Positions 9,398 through 18,943 of a DNA stretch of 64,000 bases are shown here, piece after piece. How positions within the stretch are numbered: position 1 is the first letter of the stretch; each line of letters starts with the position of its first letter. The notes under the pieces were generated by a model. That model was not told the origin of the DNA. It searched no databases and was given only the letters and a program-made list of their open reading frames with translations. Location: NCBI RefSeq assembly GCF_014930455.1, contig NZ_JAAIYO010000001.1, positions 558,001-622,000 of the forward strand. The letters are read 5' to 3'. Made by a program: the position numbers and the translations under genes. This stretch comes from Corallococcus soli (GTDB taxonomy: Bacteria > Myxococcota > Myxococcia > Myxococcales > Myxococcaceae).

Positions 9398-9434
9398 TTT
9401 TATTTCTGACCGGCGGGTTAGGAATGCGCCCGTC

Positions 9435-10196
9435 ATGTCCCGCCCCGCCGACCCGAAAGCCCGCAGCGCGCTCATCAGCGCCGCGCGGGCGGAGTTCGCC
9501 CGTCGGGGCGTGAAGGGGGCGCGCATCGGCGACATCACCGCCGCGTGCGGCCTGTCCAAGGGCGCCTTCTACCTGCACTTCCCCTCCAAGGAGGCCCTCT
9601 TCGGCAGCCTCGTGGAGGCGTTCGTGGCGGACCTGGAGCGGGTGAGCCAGAAGCGCCTGGCGTGCCTGGAGCACTTCCGCGCGGACCATGGCCAGCCGGG
9701 GCCCGCGGACGTCGCCGCGCGCTCCGAGCGCTACCGGACCTTCCTGAGCATGGAGGCCGCGTCCGACCTGGAGATGCTGGAGCTCATGTGGACGAACCGT
9801 GAGCTGGTCACCGCGCTCATCGTGGGCAGCCAGGGCACCGCCTTCGAGTCCGTCATGTGGGACCTGGTGGACCGCGAGGTCGACCGCATCTCCCGCGAGT
9901 TCCGCACCCTGCGGGGCCAGTCGGGGGAGGGGCCGGACGTGGACCCCGGCCTCTTCGGCTCCTTCATCGTGGGCACCTACCTGCTGCTGGCCCGGCGGAT
10001 GGGGCGGCTCGCGCGCAAGCCGGACCTGGCCGCCTGGTCCACCGGCATCCAGCGGCTGATGCACGAAGGCACCGCCCCGCGCGACATGCCGCTGCCCGCC
10101 ACCGTCGCCGCCCGCACCCCTTCTTCCACGCCTTCCACGCGCCGGCGTCACGCCCGCGCGGCCAACCCGCAACGCCCTCCAAGGAAACGCCCGTGA
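9435..10196 (+). CDS. TetR-family transcriptional regulator
   Basis: 253-aa regulator. The N-terminal 60 residues form a TetR DNA-binding domain: ALISAARAEFARRGV, GARIGDITAACGLSKGAFY and LHFPSKEALF, the last being the classic helix-turn-helix end. The rest is a ligand-binding helical domain with a loose Ser/Thr/Arg-rich tail. Its last codon overlaps the GTG start of the membrane fusion protein by 4 nt (GTGA), so the two are translationally coupled. The most likely role is ligand-relieved repression of this efflux operon, through the palindrome just upstream. The efflux substrate and inducer are unknown. Confidence 0.9.
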   Translation: MSRPADPKARSALISAARAEFARRGVKGARIGDITAACGLSKGAFYLHFPSKEALFGSLVEAFVADLERVSQKRLACLEHFRADHGQPGPADVAARSERYRTFLSMEAASDLEMLELMWTNRELVTALIVGSQGTAFESVMWDLVDREVDRISREFRTLRGQSGEGPDVDPGLFGSFIVGTYLLLARRMGRLARKPDLAAWSTGIQRLMHEGTAPRDMPLPATVAARTPSSTPSTRRRHARAANPQRPPRKRP

Positions 10197-11311
10197 AATC
10201 GTCCACGAAGCCCGCTGCTTCCCGTGCCTTCGCCGCCGTGGGCGTGGCCGCCGCGCTCGCGCTCACCGCCTGTGACAAGGCGGACGCCTCCGCTCCTCCC
10301 GCCGCCGACAAGGCCGCGGGCAAGGCCGCCACCGACAAGGCCGTGACCCCCGTGAAGGTCGTCACCCCCCGGGGGGAGCAGGCCTCCGCGTCCGAGGAGG
10401 TGACGGGCACGCTGTTCCCCGCCCAGGGCCTCAAGGTGGGCTTCGAGGTGGGCGGCCGGCTGGAGTCGGTGCGCGCCCAGAAGGGGCAGGCGGTGAAGAA
10501 GGGCGACGTGCTCGCCCAGCTCAACCCCGAAATCGCGGACGCGCAGGTGGCCGGCGCGGAGGCCGCGGTCGCCGCCGCGGAGGCCGGCGCCGCCATGGCG
10601 AAGGACGCGGCCGACCGCAGCGAGAAGCTCAGCGCGGGCGGCGGCATCAGCGAGCAGCAGCACCGCGGCGCCACCTCCACCGCCGCGCAGGCCCAGGCCC
10701 AGGTGCTGGCCGCGAAGGCGCAATTGTCCCAGGCCCGCGCGGCGCGCCGCCGGCACGACCTGAGGGCGCCCTTCACCGGCACCCTCATTGAATCCCCGGA
10801 CCAGACGGGCGCCACGGTGGCCCCGGGCACGGCGCTCTTCACGCTGGAGCAGCTGGACACGCTCGTCTTCCGCACCACGGTGCCGGAGTCGTCGCGCGCG
10901 CTGCTCAAGCCCGGCGTGAAGGTGCGCGTGGTGTCGCTGGGCGGCGGCGCGGCCACCGACGACGCGGTGGTGCGCACCATCCTCCCGTCCGCGGACCCCG
11001 CCACCCGCCGCGTGCCGGTGGAGATCGCCGTGCCCAACGCGGACGGCCGCTTCGTGGCCCACACGCTGGCGCGCGCGATGCTCAAGCTGGGCGAGCTGCG
11101 GGAGGCGCAGGTGCTCCCCATGACGGCGCTGTCCTCCTCCAACGGGGACCACGTCCTCGTCGTGGACGACGGCGCGCTCAGGCGCGTGGACGTGCAGGTG
11201 CTGGAGCGCCGCGACCGCGAGGTGGTGGTGCTGGCCGCGTCCGTCCTCCAGCAGGTGGTGGACTACCCCACGCCCGCCATGTCCCCCGGCACCCGCGTCT
11301 CCGTGAAGTAG
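10193..11311 (+). CDS. RND efflux periplasmic adaptor (membrane fusion protein)
   Basis: 372-aa lipoprotein adaptor of a tripartite RND pump. The start is GTG 10193, preceded by AAGGA and overlapping the tetR stop. Signal peptide ends with lipobox LTAC (Cys27). The order is the usual one: beta-barrel start (GTLFPAQGLKVGFEVGGRL), lipoyl half (GQAVKKGDVLAQLNPE), an Ala-rich alpha-helical hairpin (about residues 120-185), the second lipoyl half (RHDLRAPFTGTLIE) and a beta-barrel/membrane-proximal part. It links the inner membrane pump to an outer membrane channel. No outer-membrane channel gene is present in the operon. Confidence 0.9.
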   Translation: MKSSTKPAASRAFAAVGVAAALALTACDKADASAPPAADKAAGKAATDKAVTPVKVVTPRGEQASASEEVTGTLFPAQGLKVGFEVGGRLESVRAQKGQAVKKGDVLAQLNPEIADAQVAGAEAAVAAAEAGAAMAKDAADRSEKLSAGGGISEQQHRGATSTAAQAQAQVLAAKAQLSQARAARRRHDLRAPFTGTLIESPDQTGATVAPGTALFTLEQLDTLVFRTTVPESSRALLKPGVKVRVVSLGGGAATDDAVVRTILPSADPATRRVPVEIAVPNADGRFVAHTLARAMLKLGELREAQVLPMTALSSSNGDHVLVVDDGALRRVDVQVLERRDREVVVLAASVLQQVVDYPTPAMSPGTRVSVK

Positions 11312-11363
11312 CCCCGGCGCCCCTTTCGGCCGCGGCCCGTGCGCGCGGCGACGTGAGTCCTTC

Positions 11364-14300
11364 ATGATTCTCAGCGACGTTTCCATCCGTCGGCCGGTGT
11401 TCACGGCCATGTTGTCCCTGTTGCTCGTGGTGCTGGGGCTGATGGGCCTCAGCCGCCTGGGCACCGACCTCTATCCCGACGTCAGCTTCCCCATCGTGGT
11501 GGTCAACACCCTCTACAAGGGCGCGGGCCCGGGCGAAATCGAGACCCAGGTCATCAAGCCCCTGGAGGACGCGGTCGCCGGCATCAGCGGCGTGGACAAC
11601 ATCCACTCGTTCAGCCGCGAGAACGTGGGCACCGTCATCGTGGCCTTCACCCTGGGCACCAGCCTGGACACGGCCGTGCAGGACGTGCGCGACAAGGTGG
11701 GGCAGGCCGTCAACAAGCTGCCCACGGACGCGGAGGCCCCCATCGTCAGCCGCGTGGACCTGTCCGCCACGCCCATCCTCACCTACGCCGTCTCCGCGGA
11801 CATGAAGTCCCAGGCGCTGCGCAAGCTGCTGGATGACCGCATCAAGCCCGCGCTCGCGCAGATTGGCGGCGTGGCGGAGGTGCGCATCACCGGCGGCGAC
11901 GTGCGCGAGGTGCAGGTGGACATCGACCTGGACAAGGCCCGCGCCGTGGGCATCACGCCCGCGCAGGTGGCCCAGCGCATTGGCACGGAGAACCTCAACC
12001 TGCCCGCGGGCCGCCTCCAGCTGGGGCCCAACGAGCTGACGGTGCGCTCCATGGGCGAGTTCCGCAGCGTGGAGGACCTGCGCATGCTGCCCATCGCGCG
12101 CAGCGCCACGGGCGCCCAGGTGCGCCTGGAGGAGATCGCCACCGTGACGGACGGCGTCGCGGAGCGCCGCACCACCGCGCGCCTCAACGCCCGCGACGCC
12201 GTGGTGCTGGAGATCGTCAAGCAGCCGGGCTCCAACACGGTGGCCGTCAGCGACGGCGTGAAGAAGACGCTCGCGGAGATGACGCCGGTGGTGGGGCAGG
12301 GCTTCCAGGCGACGCTGCTCATCGACCAGTCGGACCTCATCCGCGCCAACACCCACGAGGTGTGGGTCGCCATCATCTTCGGCGGCCTGATGGCGGTGCT
12401 CATCATCCTGATGTTCCTGCTGGACCCGCGCGGCACGGCCATCTCCGCGCTCGCGCTGCCCACGTCCGTCATCGGCACGTTCTTCGTGATGTACGTGCTG
12501 GGCTATTCGCTCAACCAGATGACGCTGCTGTCGCTGTCGCTGGCCATCGGTCTGCTCATCGATGACGCGGTGGTGGTGCGTGAGGCCATCACCCACCGGC
12601 TGGAGAAGGGCGAGGACCCGGTGAGCGCCGCGTCCAACGGCACCCGGGACGTGGGCCTGGCCGTGCTCGCCACGACGCTGGCCCTGGTGGCGGTGTTCAT
12701 CCCGGTGGCGTTCATGCCCGGCATCGTGGGCCAGTTCTTCAAGCAGTTCGGCATCACCATCTCCGTGGCGGTGCTCATCTCGCTGTTCATCTCCTTCACC
12801 CTGGACCCCATGCTGTCCGCGCGCTTCGCCAAGGCGCGCAAGCCCGGAGAGGTGCACAGGGAGGCCGCGGTGTTCCGCGCGCTGCGCCGGTTCCTGGAGG
12901 GCACGGAGAACACCTACGCGCGCATCCTGGGCTGGGTGCTGCGCCACAAGTGGCTCACCGCGGGCCTCACCGCGCTGGTGCTGGTGCTGTCGTTCGGCGC
13001 GGCCAGCACGCTGGGCGCGGAGTTCATGAGCGCGGAGGACCGCTCGCAGCTCATCGTTGAGTTGCAGTTGCCGGACTCCTCCAGCCTCGCGCAGACCACC
13101 GAGCGCGCCGCGGAGGCGGAGAAGCTGCTCAAGCAGATCCCGGAGGTCACCGACATCTACACCACCGTCGGTCCCAACGGAGACGTCTACAAGGCGCGCA
13201 TGCGCGTGCTCACCGTGCCCAAGGACGCGCGCACCAAGGGCATCCCCGTCCTGAAGGAAGAGGCGCGCGCGCTGCTCGTCCCGAACCTGGTGTCCACCGC
13301 CGTCACCCTGTCGGACCCGCCGTCCATCGAAGGCCTGGGCGACTGGTACCCCATCATGGTCCGCGTGGTGGGGCCCGACCTGAAGCTCGTCAACGAGGAG
13401 GCCGAGCGCATCGCGGGCATCCTGCGCAGCCTGGGCACGTCCGACGTGCGTGTGGACGCGAACCCCGCCAAGCCGGAGCTCCAGGTGCAGATTGACCGGG
13501 CGCGCGCCACGGACGTGGACCTGTCCGCGGCCGCGCTCGCCACGCAGCTGCGGCTCGCCATCGACGGTGACGTGTCCGCCAAGCTGCGCGAGGGCACCGA
13601 CGAGACGGACATCCGGGTGCGGCTCCAGGAGCGCGACCGCGCCAACCCGGAGCGCGTGCGCCAGCTCATGGTGTCCACGCCCCAGGGGCTGCGCCAGGTG
13701 ACGGACGTGGCGAACGTGTCCCTCAAGGACGGCCCCAGCGTCATCGAGCATGAGAACCGCGAGCGGCAGGTGGCCGTGGTGTCGCAGCTCGCCAAGGGCG
13801 CCGCGCTGGGCGACGTGGCCACGCAGTTGAAGGCCGCCATCGCGGCGAAGCCGCTGCCCCCGGGCTACGCCATCGTCTACGACGGGCAGATCAAGAGCCT
13901 GGATGAGCAGAACGACGCGTTCGGCGCCGCCTTCGGCCTGGCGTTCGTCTTCATCTACATGGTGCTCGCCAGCCAGTTCGAGTCCCTCAAGCACCCGTTC
14001 ACCATCATGGTGTCGCTGCCGCTGGCGCTCGTGGGCGCGCTCCTGGCCCTCGTCGTCACCGGCTACCACCTCAGCCTGGGCGCCATGATTGGCGTCATCC
14101 TGCTGATGGGGCTCGTCACCAAGAACGCCATCCTCCTCATCGACGGGGCCCTGCAGCACCTGCGCGAAGGCGACTCCGTGGACGAGGCCCTGCTCAAGGC
14201 CGGCCCCCGCCGCCTGCGCCCCATCCTCATGACGAGCGCCGCCATGGCCATTGGCATGGTGCCCACCGCCGTGGGCACCGGCACCGGCTCCGAGTTCCGC

Positions 14301-14483
14301 GCCCCCATGGCCATCACCGTCATCGGCGGCGTCATCACCTCCACCTTCCTCACCCTGCTGGTGGTGCCGGTGGTGTTCGCGGCCATGGAGAAGCTGTCCT
14401 TCGGCCGCAAGCGGCCCCGGACGCCCGACACGCTCGCCACGCCGCCCACGGACGTGCACGTGGCGACCGACCGCGCGGCCTGA
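11364..14483 (+). CDS. RND multidrug efflux permease (AcrB/MexB-like)
   Basis: 1039-aa inner membrane pump of the HAE-type RND family, normal length. It starts [16 protein letters not shown], typical of these pumps. The proton-relay Asp pair is in [11 protein letters not shown] near residue 400. Twelve membrane segments and two large periplasmic loops are apparent, with the second half opening at [14 protein letters not shown] and the family mark [13 protein letters not shown] near residue 913. It exports substrates using the proton gradient. It follows the adaptor by 52 nt and ends before a strong terminator. The specificity (drug, lipid or siderophore) cannot be read. Confidence 0.93.
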   Translation: MILSDVSIRRPVFTAMLSLLLVVLGLMGLSRLGTDLYPDVSFPIVVVNTLYKGAGPGEIETQVIKPLEDAVAGISGVDNIHSFSRENVGTVIVAFTLGTSLDTAVQDVRDKVGQAVNKLPTDAEAPIVSRVDLSATPILTYAVSADMKSQALRKLLDDRIKPALAQIGGVAEVRITGGDVREVQVDIDLDKARAVGITPAQVAQRIGTENLNLPAGRLQLGPNELTVRSMGEFRSVEDLRMLPIARSATGAQVRLEEIATVTDGVAERRTTARLNARDAVVLEIVKQPGSNTVAVSDGVKKTLAEMTPVVGQGFQATLLIDQSDLIRANTHEVWVAIIFGGLMAVLIILMFLLDPRGTAISALALPTSVIGTFFVMYVLGYSLNQMTLLSLSLAIGLLIDDAVVVREAITHRLEKGEDPVSAASNGTRDVGLAVLATTLALVAVFIPVAFMPGIVGQFFKQFGITISVAVLISLFISFTLDPMLSARFAKARKPGEVHREAAVFRALRRFLEGTENTYARILGWVLRHKWLTAGLTALVLVLSFGAASTLGAEFMSAEDRSQLIVELQLPDSSSLAQTTERAAEAEKLLKQIPEVTDIYTTVGPNGDVYKARMRVLTVPKDARTKGIPVLKEEARALLVPNLVSTAVTLSDPPSIEGLGDWYPIMVRVVGPDLKLVNEEAERIAGILRSLGTSDVRVDANPAKPELQVQIDRARATDVDLSAAALATQLRLAIDGDVSAKLREGTDETDIRVRLQERDRANPERVRQLMVSTPQGLRQVTDVANVSLKDGPSVIEHENRERQVAVVSQLAKGAALGDVATQLKAAIAAKPLPPGYAIVYDGQIKSLDEQNDAFGAAFGLAFVFIYMVLASQFESLKHPFTIMVSLPLALVGALLALVVTGYHLSLGAMIGVILLMGLVTKNAILLIDGALQHLREGDSVDEALLKAGPRRLRPILMTSAAMAIGMVPTAVGTGTGSEFRAPMAITVIGGVITSTFLTLLVVPVVFAAMEKLSFGRKRPRTPDTLATPPTDVHVATDRAA

Positions 14484-14520
14484 GGCGGCGCGCGTCGCCG
14501 CGCCTGACGGAAGTCCTTCA

Positions 14521-14561
14521 CGGGGCGCGAGGGCCATCTGCCTCGCGCCCCGTCGTGTTTT
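14521..14561 (+). terminator. Rho-independent terminator of the efflux operon
   Basis: A perfect 12-bp GC-rich stem (CGGGGCGCGAGG / CCTCGCGCCCCG) with an 8-nt loop, followed by TCGTGTTTT. It begins 38 nt after the RND permease stop. Confidence 0.9.
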
Positions 14562-14955
14562 CAGCGCCCCTGGACGCAAGCCGCCCGGGGACGGCGGGGG
14601 AGCGCGGGGGGAGGCGAAGGACCCGCCCTGCCAGGTCAGGCCCGCTTCGCCAGGGGCAGACGCAGGGGGGCCCGGCGCGGTGTCTCACGCGCCCCATGAA
14701 ATGTTTCACTCGGGGGATAAAGATACACAGACGCGGACGGCGGAGCTGTCACGCACGTCGCGGGCGCTGTGAGGGGATGCAGCGAGCCTCATCCGGCGTG
14801 GGGGGCGCCTCGTGGGGAGGTGCCTGCCTTCACGGCCGTGGATGTGACCTGTCAGGTGTCTTGGATTGATGGGAACGCGGGCACCCGTCTCCGGACGGCG
14901 ACAGCGGGAGACGGGGCCTCACGAGGTCCTTCGCGGTAGCGAAAGTCGCGCTGCT
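14562..14955. other. Intergenic region with three hairpins, no gene seen
   Basis: 394 nt between the efflux terminator and the 3' end of the STAS-like gene. Short open frames exist but none has a supporting start or composition. At 14884-14915 there is an 8-bp inverted repeat (CCCGTCTC / GAGACGGG). Further on, near 14930-14945, is a short TTCGC-GGTA-GCGAA hairpin, and near 14945-14965 a third, imperfect one that reaches into the STAS gene end. They may end the STAS transcript, though no T-run follows. Confidence 0.4.
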
Positions 14956-15375
14956 TCAGCGACCGGCGGCCGCCTGGCCTTCATTGTTCAGCGACAGCCG
15001 CACGCGGGCCTTGGCCAGCTGGCTCTGCGCTTCCTCGAGCGACACACAGTCCACCGTGATGTCGTCGTTGGGCGAGGCCTCCGACGCCACGCGGGCCGTC
15101 TGCAGCCGCGCGATGGTGGAGTCCGACACGTGCGCGCACATCACACAGCCATTCTTGCGCCCGTGGGTGATGACCTCGGAGAACAGGTTCGCCGATTCCG
15201 GCTCCAGCGGGCGAAGCCCCCGCATGTCAGCCAGCACCAGGTGCCGCCCTCCGCCGTAGCTGTCCGTGGCCTTGCGGTAGACCGCCACGTACTCCTTCAT
15301 CTCATTGGGCCGCATGAAACCGCTCATGCGGGCAGTGATGGTCCGACGGCTCACATCGTTGGTGACTTCGAACAT
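14956..15375 (-). CDS. STAS/SpoIIAA-like protein
   Basis: 139-aa soluble protein. The layout (MFEVTNDVSRRTITARMSGF, then RHLVLADMRGLRPLEPES, then a cluster of short helices and strands) resembles SpoIIAA-like/STAS-fold proteins, with the loop 'LADMRGL' where anti-sigma-factor antagonists carry their phosphorylation site. The canonical Ser is not visible there, so regulation by phosphorylation is unproven. The start ATG 15375 has a GGGAGGG ribosome site upstream. It stands alone, downstream of the csp terminator. The fold call is from pattern only; a domain search could overturn it. Confidence 0.65.
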   Translation of the reverse strand: MFEVTNDVSRRTITARMSGFMRPNEMKEYVAVYRKATDSYGGGRHLVLADMRGLRPLEPESANLFSEVITHGRKNGCVMCAHVSDSTIARLQTARVASEASPNDDITVDCVSLEEAQSQLAKARVRLSLNNEGQAAAGR

Positions 15376-15500
15376 GGTGCGCCCCTCCCTCGCGGTGCAA
15401 AGCCTAACAGACGTCTTTGTGACTTTGTACAGGCCCCCCCGCGATTCTCCTGGGGGTGCAGGGTTTGAAAGGAATTGCGTGTTTTTCCTTCTCGGCAGGT

Positions 15501-15546
15501 TGTAAAAATGAAGAAGCCCGGCCGCGCGCGCGCGAGACCGGGCTTC
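15501..15546 (-). terminator. Rho-independent terminator of the cold-shock gene
   Basis: On the minus strand, 9-bp stem GAAGCCCGG / CCGGGCTTC around a GC-rich loop, followed by TTCATTTTTACA. It lies about 40 nt after the csp stop. Confidence 0.85.
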
Positions 15547-15587
15547 CGGATCCGGGCGGGGGCCCGGGATCGGCTTGGGGCGACCGC

Positions 15588-15791
15588 TCAGGCGGCGCGG
15601 ACGTTCTGGGCCTGCAGACCCTTGGGGCCGCGGGTCACTTCGAACTCCACCTTCTGGCCCTCGGCCAGGGTGCGGAAGCCATCCATGTTGATGGCGCTGT
15701 GGTGGCAGAACACGTCCTCACCACCGCCGTCCTGCGTGATGAAGCCAAAGCCCTTCGCATCGTTGAACCACTTCACCGTACCAGTAGCCAT
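15588..15791 (-). CDS. Cold-shock domain protein (CspA-like)
   Basis: 67-aa single-domain nucleic-acid chaperone. It starts [18 protein letters not shown], which includes the RNP1 motif KGFGFI, and has the RNP2-like DVFCHHSAI (usually DVFVHHS; Val is Cys here). It is the normal CspA length and binds single-stranded RNA or DNA. The upstream stretch to about 15900 probably holds a long 5' untranslated region, common for csp genes, but no motif there can be named with confidence. A strong terminator follows. The neighbour upstream (membrane protein) is divergent. Confidence 0.95.
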   Translation of the reverse strand: MATGTVKWFNDAKGFGFITQDGGGEDVFCHHSAINMDGFRTLAEGQKVEFEVTRGPKGLQAQNVRAA

Positions 15792-16081
15792 GAATCGTCT
15801 TCTCTTTGTGGGTGGGGCGTGGCACCCCCGCCCTGGGGCGGCCGGTCCTCTCGAAATGTGAGGGCCTGAGTGCGAACAGCAGTTTGCCCGGGGGGGAGGG
15901 GTGGGTGGAAGCCCCCCTGGCGACCAGCCGACAGTTCGGCGGGTGGGCAGCTTTCCCACCCGACCAGGAACAGGCAGGCGGGCAGGAGTCCCGGGGCGCT
16001 CCAGCGTCCGGGCCGGGAGGCGTGGCTACCGTTCGTGGAAGGGTCCCGTCCCCCGGAAACGGGCGGGAGAGGAGACATGCC

Positions 16082-16630
16082 ATGTACCAGGTCCAAGCCC
16101 CGCAGGCCGTGCTGCCCCCCGTTCCTCCGCGTCCCGAGCGTGTCTTGAGTCGGGAGTGGCGCCGGCTGGTGGACCACAGCGCGGCGGCGGGCATCCTGTC
16201 GCGGCCCCTGTTCGGCCGGCTGCCGCTGCGCCGCGTGCTGTCGCAGGACGTGCACTCCGTCCTGGACTACGTGGCGGGCGCCGCGCTGGTGGGCGCGGGC
16301 GTGGCGGCCGGCGGCGGGGCGGCGAAGGCGACCGGGTGGGCCCTGGGCGGGGGCGTGCTGGGTGTGTCGCTGCTCACGGACTACCAGCTGAGCCTCACGA
16401 AGCTCGTCCCCATCGAAGCGCATGAGCTGGCCGACTACGCCTATGGGCTGGGAGCGGTGCTGGCGCCGTTCGTGTTCGGGTACGCGAAGCGCCATCCCGG
16501 GGTGGCCGCGGTGCACGTGCTGGTGGGCGCCGTCACCGTGGTGGCGTCGCTGTTCACGGACTACCGCTGCCAGACGGGCATGCACCTGGGCGGGGAGCTG
16601 GCCACGGATCCGGAAGGCATCGGGGCCTGA
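16082..16630 (+). CDS. Four-helix membrane protein of unknown function
   Basis: 182-aa protein. After a basic, Pro-rich 50-residue N-terminus (ending in SREWRRLVDHSAAAGILSR), four hydrophobic segments follow: around VLDYVAGAALVGAGVAAGG, TGWALGGGVLGVSLL, YGLGAVLAPFVFGYA and AAVHVLVGAVTVVASLF. The pairs 'TDYQLSL' and 'TDYRCQT' after the second and fourth segments suggest an internal duplication. This resembles SPW-repeat-like small membrane proteins, but I cannot confirm it. ATG 16082 has GGAGA upstream. Function unknown. Confidence 0.65.
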   Translation: MYQVQAPQAVLPPVPPRPERVLSREWRRLVDHSAAAGILSRPLFGRLPLRRVLSQDVHSVLDYVAGAALVGAGVAAGGGAAKATGWALGGGVLGVSLLTDYQLSLTKLVPIEAHELADYAYGLGAVLAPFVFGYAKRHPGVAAVHVLVGAVTVVASLFTDYRCQTGMHLGGELATDPEGIGA

Positions 16631-16676
16631 GTCCCGCCGGGGCGGGGCGACGGACGCCTTCGCTGTCCCGCCCGGC

Positions 16677-18107
16677 TCAGGGCCTCAGGCGCAGCAGGAA
16701 GCCATCCTGGAGCCGCTGGGAGGGCCCGTCCTCGGGAATGGGCCGGTGCAGCCCTCCCGCGAGCAGCACGCCCCCGGCGGAGTCCACGGACACGCTCCTG
16801 GCATTGGACGACGTGCCCGCGCTGGCGAAGCCTCGTACCCAGAGCGACGTGCCTTCGTCCGGCAACAGCTTGGCGACATACAGCCCGGCGGGCAGCTCCG
16901 CGCCGCCCAGGGCCCGGCCACCATCATGGCTGCCGGCCACCGTGAGCTGGCCTGCTTCGTCGGTGGTGACCACCGGGGCCCCGGTGGGGAAGGTGCGCGC
17001 CCAACGCTGGCTGCCCTGGGCGTCGTAGGCCAGGAGGAAGCCGTCGCGCGAGTCGGCGCGGTGCCAGGCATTCTTGAAGTAGAGCCGGCCGCTGAAGCCG
17101 CCGCCCACGAAGACGCGGTCGGGGCCCACGGCCACGGACAGCGCGGAGCCATCCGTGCCGCGCACGTCGTGGCTCCACACGTGGTCGCCGTCGTGGGTGA
17201 GCTTCACCACGAAGGGCGTGCGCTGGCGCACGGTAAGGAAGGTGGCGTCGCCGAAGGACACCGCCCCCGCGTAGCCGCCCACCACGTGCACGTCGCCGAA
17301 GACGTCCACCGCCACCGCGCGCGCGGAGACTTCACCTTCGCCCACGGGCGTCCACACGCGGCTCCAGCGCTGTTCGCCGTTCGGCCCTACGCGCAGCGCG
17401 AAGCCCGCGTGTCTGCCATTGGGCGCGGACTTCAATCCCTCTCCAAGGTCGCGCTGGCCGGTGAAGTCCCCCACCACCACCGCGCCGCCGTCGTTGTCGG
17501 ACGTGACGGCGTTCACCGCGACGGGACCTTCCCCCGGCAGCGAGCGCACCCAGTCCAGGGCGCCCTCGCCGCTCAGCCGGACGAGGAATGGCCCCTCCGG
17601 CAGCGTCGCGCCGTCGCGGGTGAAGCCCGCGGACGTGCCCGCGACGAAGACGTGGTCGCTGGCATCCACCGCCAGCCCCCCCACGCGCGCCCGCGCTTCA
17701 CTCCGGGGCGTCCAGCCCCGGGCCCAGCGCAGCGTGCCTTCCGAAGAGAAACGCGCCACCAACAGATGCGGCGCCACGACATTGCGGTCGAAGGGCAGGG
17801 GCCCCGCCCCCAGATTGATGGGCTCCTGATAGGTGGCGGCGACGAGGACGTCCCCGTTGGAGGTCACCACCGCGTGCGGCGCCTGCTGATCCCCAATCAT
17901 CAGGGTCCGCGACCACGCATGGGCCTCCACGCCCTCTTGCCCCACCTGTCCGCCCACCTCGTCGAGCACCGGGATGCGCGGTGTCGTAGCCCGGGCTTCC
18001 TCGCACCCCACGAGGAACAGCAGCCCCCCCACGCTCACCGCCATCCGAAACCACGCCACCGTCGCCACCCCGTCCCGGTCTCGACCCACCAACCCCGACT
18101 CCCCCAC
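16677..18107 (-). CDS. Lipoprotein with repeated beta-propeller-like blades
   Basis: Up to 476 aa. A lipoprotein signal (MAVSVGGLLFLVGC) is clear; the start is uncertain between GTG 18107, GTG 18068 and ATG 18044. The mature part is a run of blade-like units about 45-50 residues long, each built around a Trp/Tyr-rich strand followed by V-D-x-x-G-x-V-x-V-x-G. Examples are 'AVDASDHVFVAGTS', 'AVDVFGDVHVVGGY' and 'VSVDSAGGVLLAGGL'. This is the SBBP/beta-propeller style of cell-surface proteins common in myxobacteria. Function is not known; surface binding is an inference. It converges with the membrane protein gene, 46 nt between stops. Confidence 0.75.
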   Translation of the reverse strand: MGESGLVGRDRDGVATVAWFRMAVSVGGLLFLVGCEEARATTPRIPVLDEVGGQVGQEGVEAHAWSRTLMIGDQQAPHAVVTSNGDVLVAATYQEPINLGAGPLPFDRNVVAPHLLVARFSSEGTLRWARGWTPRSEARARVGGLAVDASDHVFVAGTSAGFTRDGATLPEGPFLVRLSGEGALDWVRSLPGEGPVAVNAVTSDNDGGAVVVGDFTGQRDLGEGLKSAPNGRHAGFALRVGPNGEQRWSRVWTPVGEGEVSARAVAVDVFGDVHVVGGYAGAVSFGDATFLTVRQRTPFVVKLTHDGDHVWSHDVRGTDGSALSVAVGPDRVFVGGGFSGRLYFKNAWHRADSRDGFLLAYDAQGSQRWARTFPTGAPVVTTDEAGQLTVAGSHDGGRALGGAELPAGLYVAKLLPDEGTSLWVRGFASAGTSSNARSVSVDSAGGVLLAGGLHRPIPEDGPSQRLQDGFLLRLRP

Positions 18108-18257
18108 CCTTCAACCGCGCCCTGACCCTTCTGCAAGCACGCGGCCAAGGCCCTCGGGTGAAGGTGTTCCGTCGGGGAAGGCCATGGGAGGCCGCCTTGG
18201 GGGCACGCCGCGTGTCCGCCACCCGGTAATTCCTCCCGACTTCGGGGTGGGGCGGCG

Positions 18258-18307
18258 GTAAAGAAAGACGCCCGCGCGGGCTGCCCTCCTGGGGGCCCGG
18301 CGGGCGT
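18258..18307 (-). terminator. Rho-independent terminator
   Basis: On the minus strand, stem ACGCCCGC / GCGGGCGT with a long GC-rich loop, then CTTTCTTT. It is about 35 nt after the stop of the small secreted protein. Confidence 0.75.
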
Positions 18308-18343
18308 GCGTGGACCGCGGCGCTGAGCGCGCGCGACGGCTTG

Positions 18344-18847
18344 CTACAGGACCTTCACCGGCACTTCCTTGAGCACCTGGTCGCCGCGCATGATGGAGAC
18401 GGTCCACGCGCCGGGCTTCGCCAGCTTCACGCCGGTCCACTGCCGCGCGCGCCAGCCTTCGCCCTTCACCTTCACGTCCTTCGTCTCGCGCACGGTGGCG
18501 CCCTGCTTCACCTGCACCGTCAGGTCCTCGACGGAGTCGCCCTGGGGCACCAGGTAGCTCTGCCACAGCATCACGGCGGTGCCCGCCTTGACGCCCTCGG
18601 GGCCCACCTCGGCGGTGCACTCGTACTTGTTGGGGCCGTCCTTGGCCACCTCGGTGCACAGCTTGGCTTCCACCAGCACGGGGCCCTGGCCCTGGCCCTT
18701 GTAGAAGAAGTTCCAGGTGTCGCGCACCGCGTCCGCGCTGGGGGCCTTCACCGGCTGCGCCGCCGGGGCCGCCGCCTCCTGCGCTCCCGCGACCGTCGCC
18801 ACACCCAGCACCGCGCACAGCACGCTTCCGTTGAGCAAGCTCTTCAT
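18344..18847 (-). CDS. Small secreted protein
   Basis: 167-aa protein with a cleavable signal peptide (MKSLLNGSVLCAVLGVATVAGA). The mature part begins with an Ala/Pro-rich linker and has about 120 residues of beta-rich sequence: TWNFFYKGQGQGPVL, CTEVAKDGPNKYECT (two Cys, perhaps a disulphide) and KGEGWRARQWTGVKL. No named family. ATG 18847 with GAGGGGA upstream; an in-frame start further upstream at 18937 gives a non-signal leader and is not chosen. It lies 96 nt after the AtoE gene on the same strand and ends before a terminator. Confidence 0.7.
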   Translation of the reverse strand: MKSLLNGSVLCAVLGVATVAGAQEAAAPAAQPVKAPSADAVRDTWNFFYKGQGQGPVLVEAKLCTEVAKDGPNKYECTAEVGPEGVKAGTAVMLWQSYLVPQGDSVEDLTVQVKQGATVRETKDVKVKGEGWRARQWTGVKLAKPGAWTVSIMRGDQVLKEVPVKVL

Positions 18848-18943
18848 GTTCGGGGTCCCCTCGTTTGGATGTCGAAAGGGGCCGTCCCACGTCCGGCCCC
18901 ATGTGTGCCTGTCTACCATGAAACAACGTCGGGTCATTCCGCC

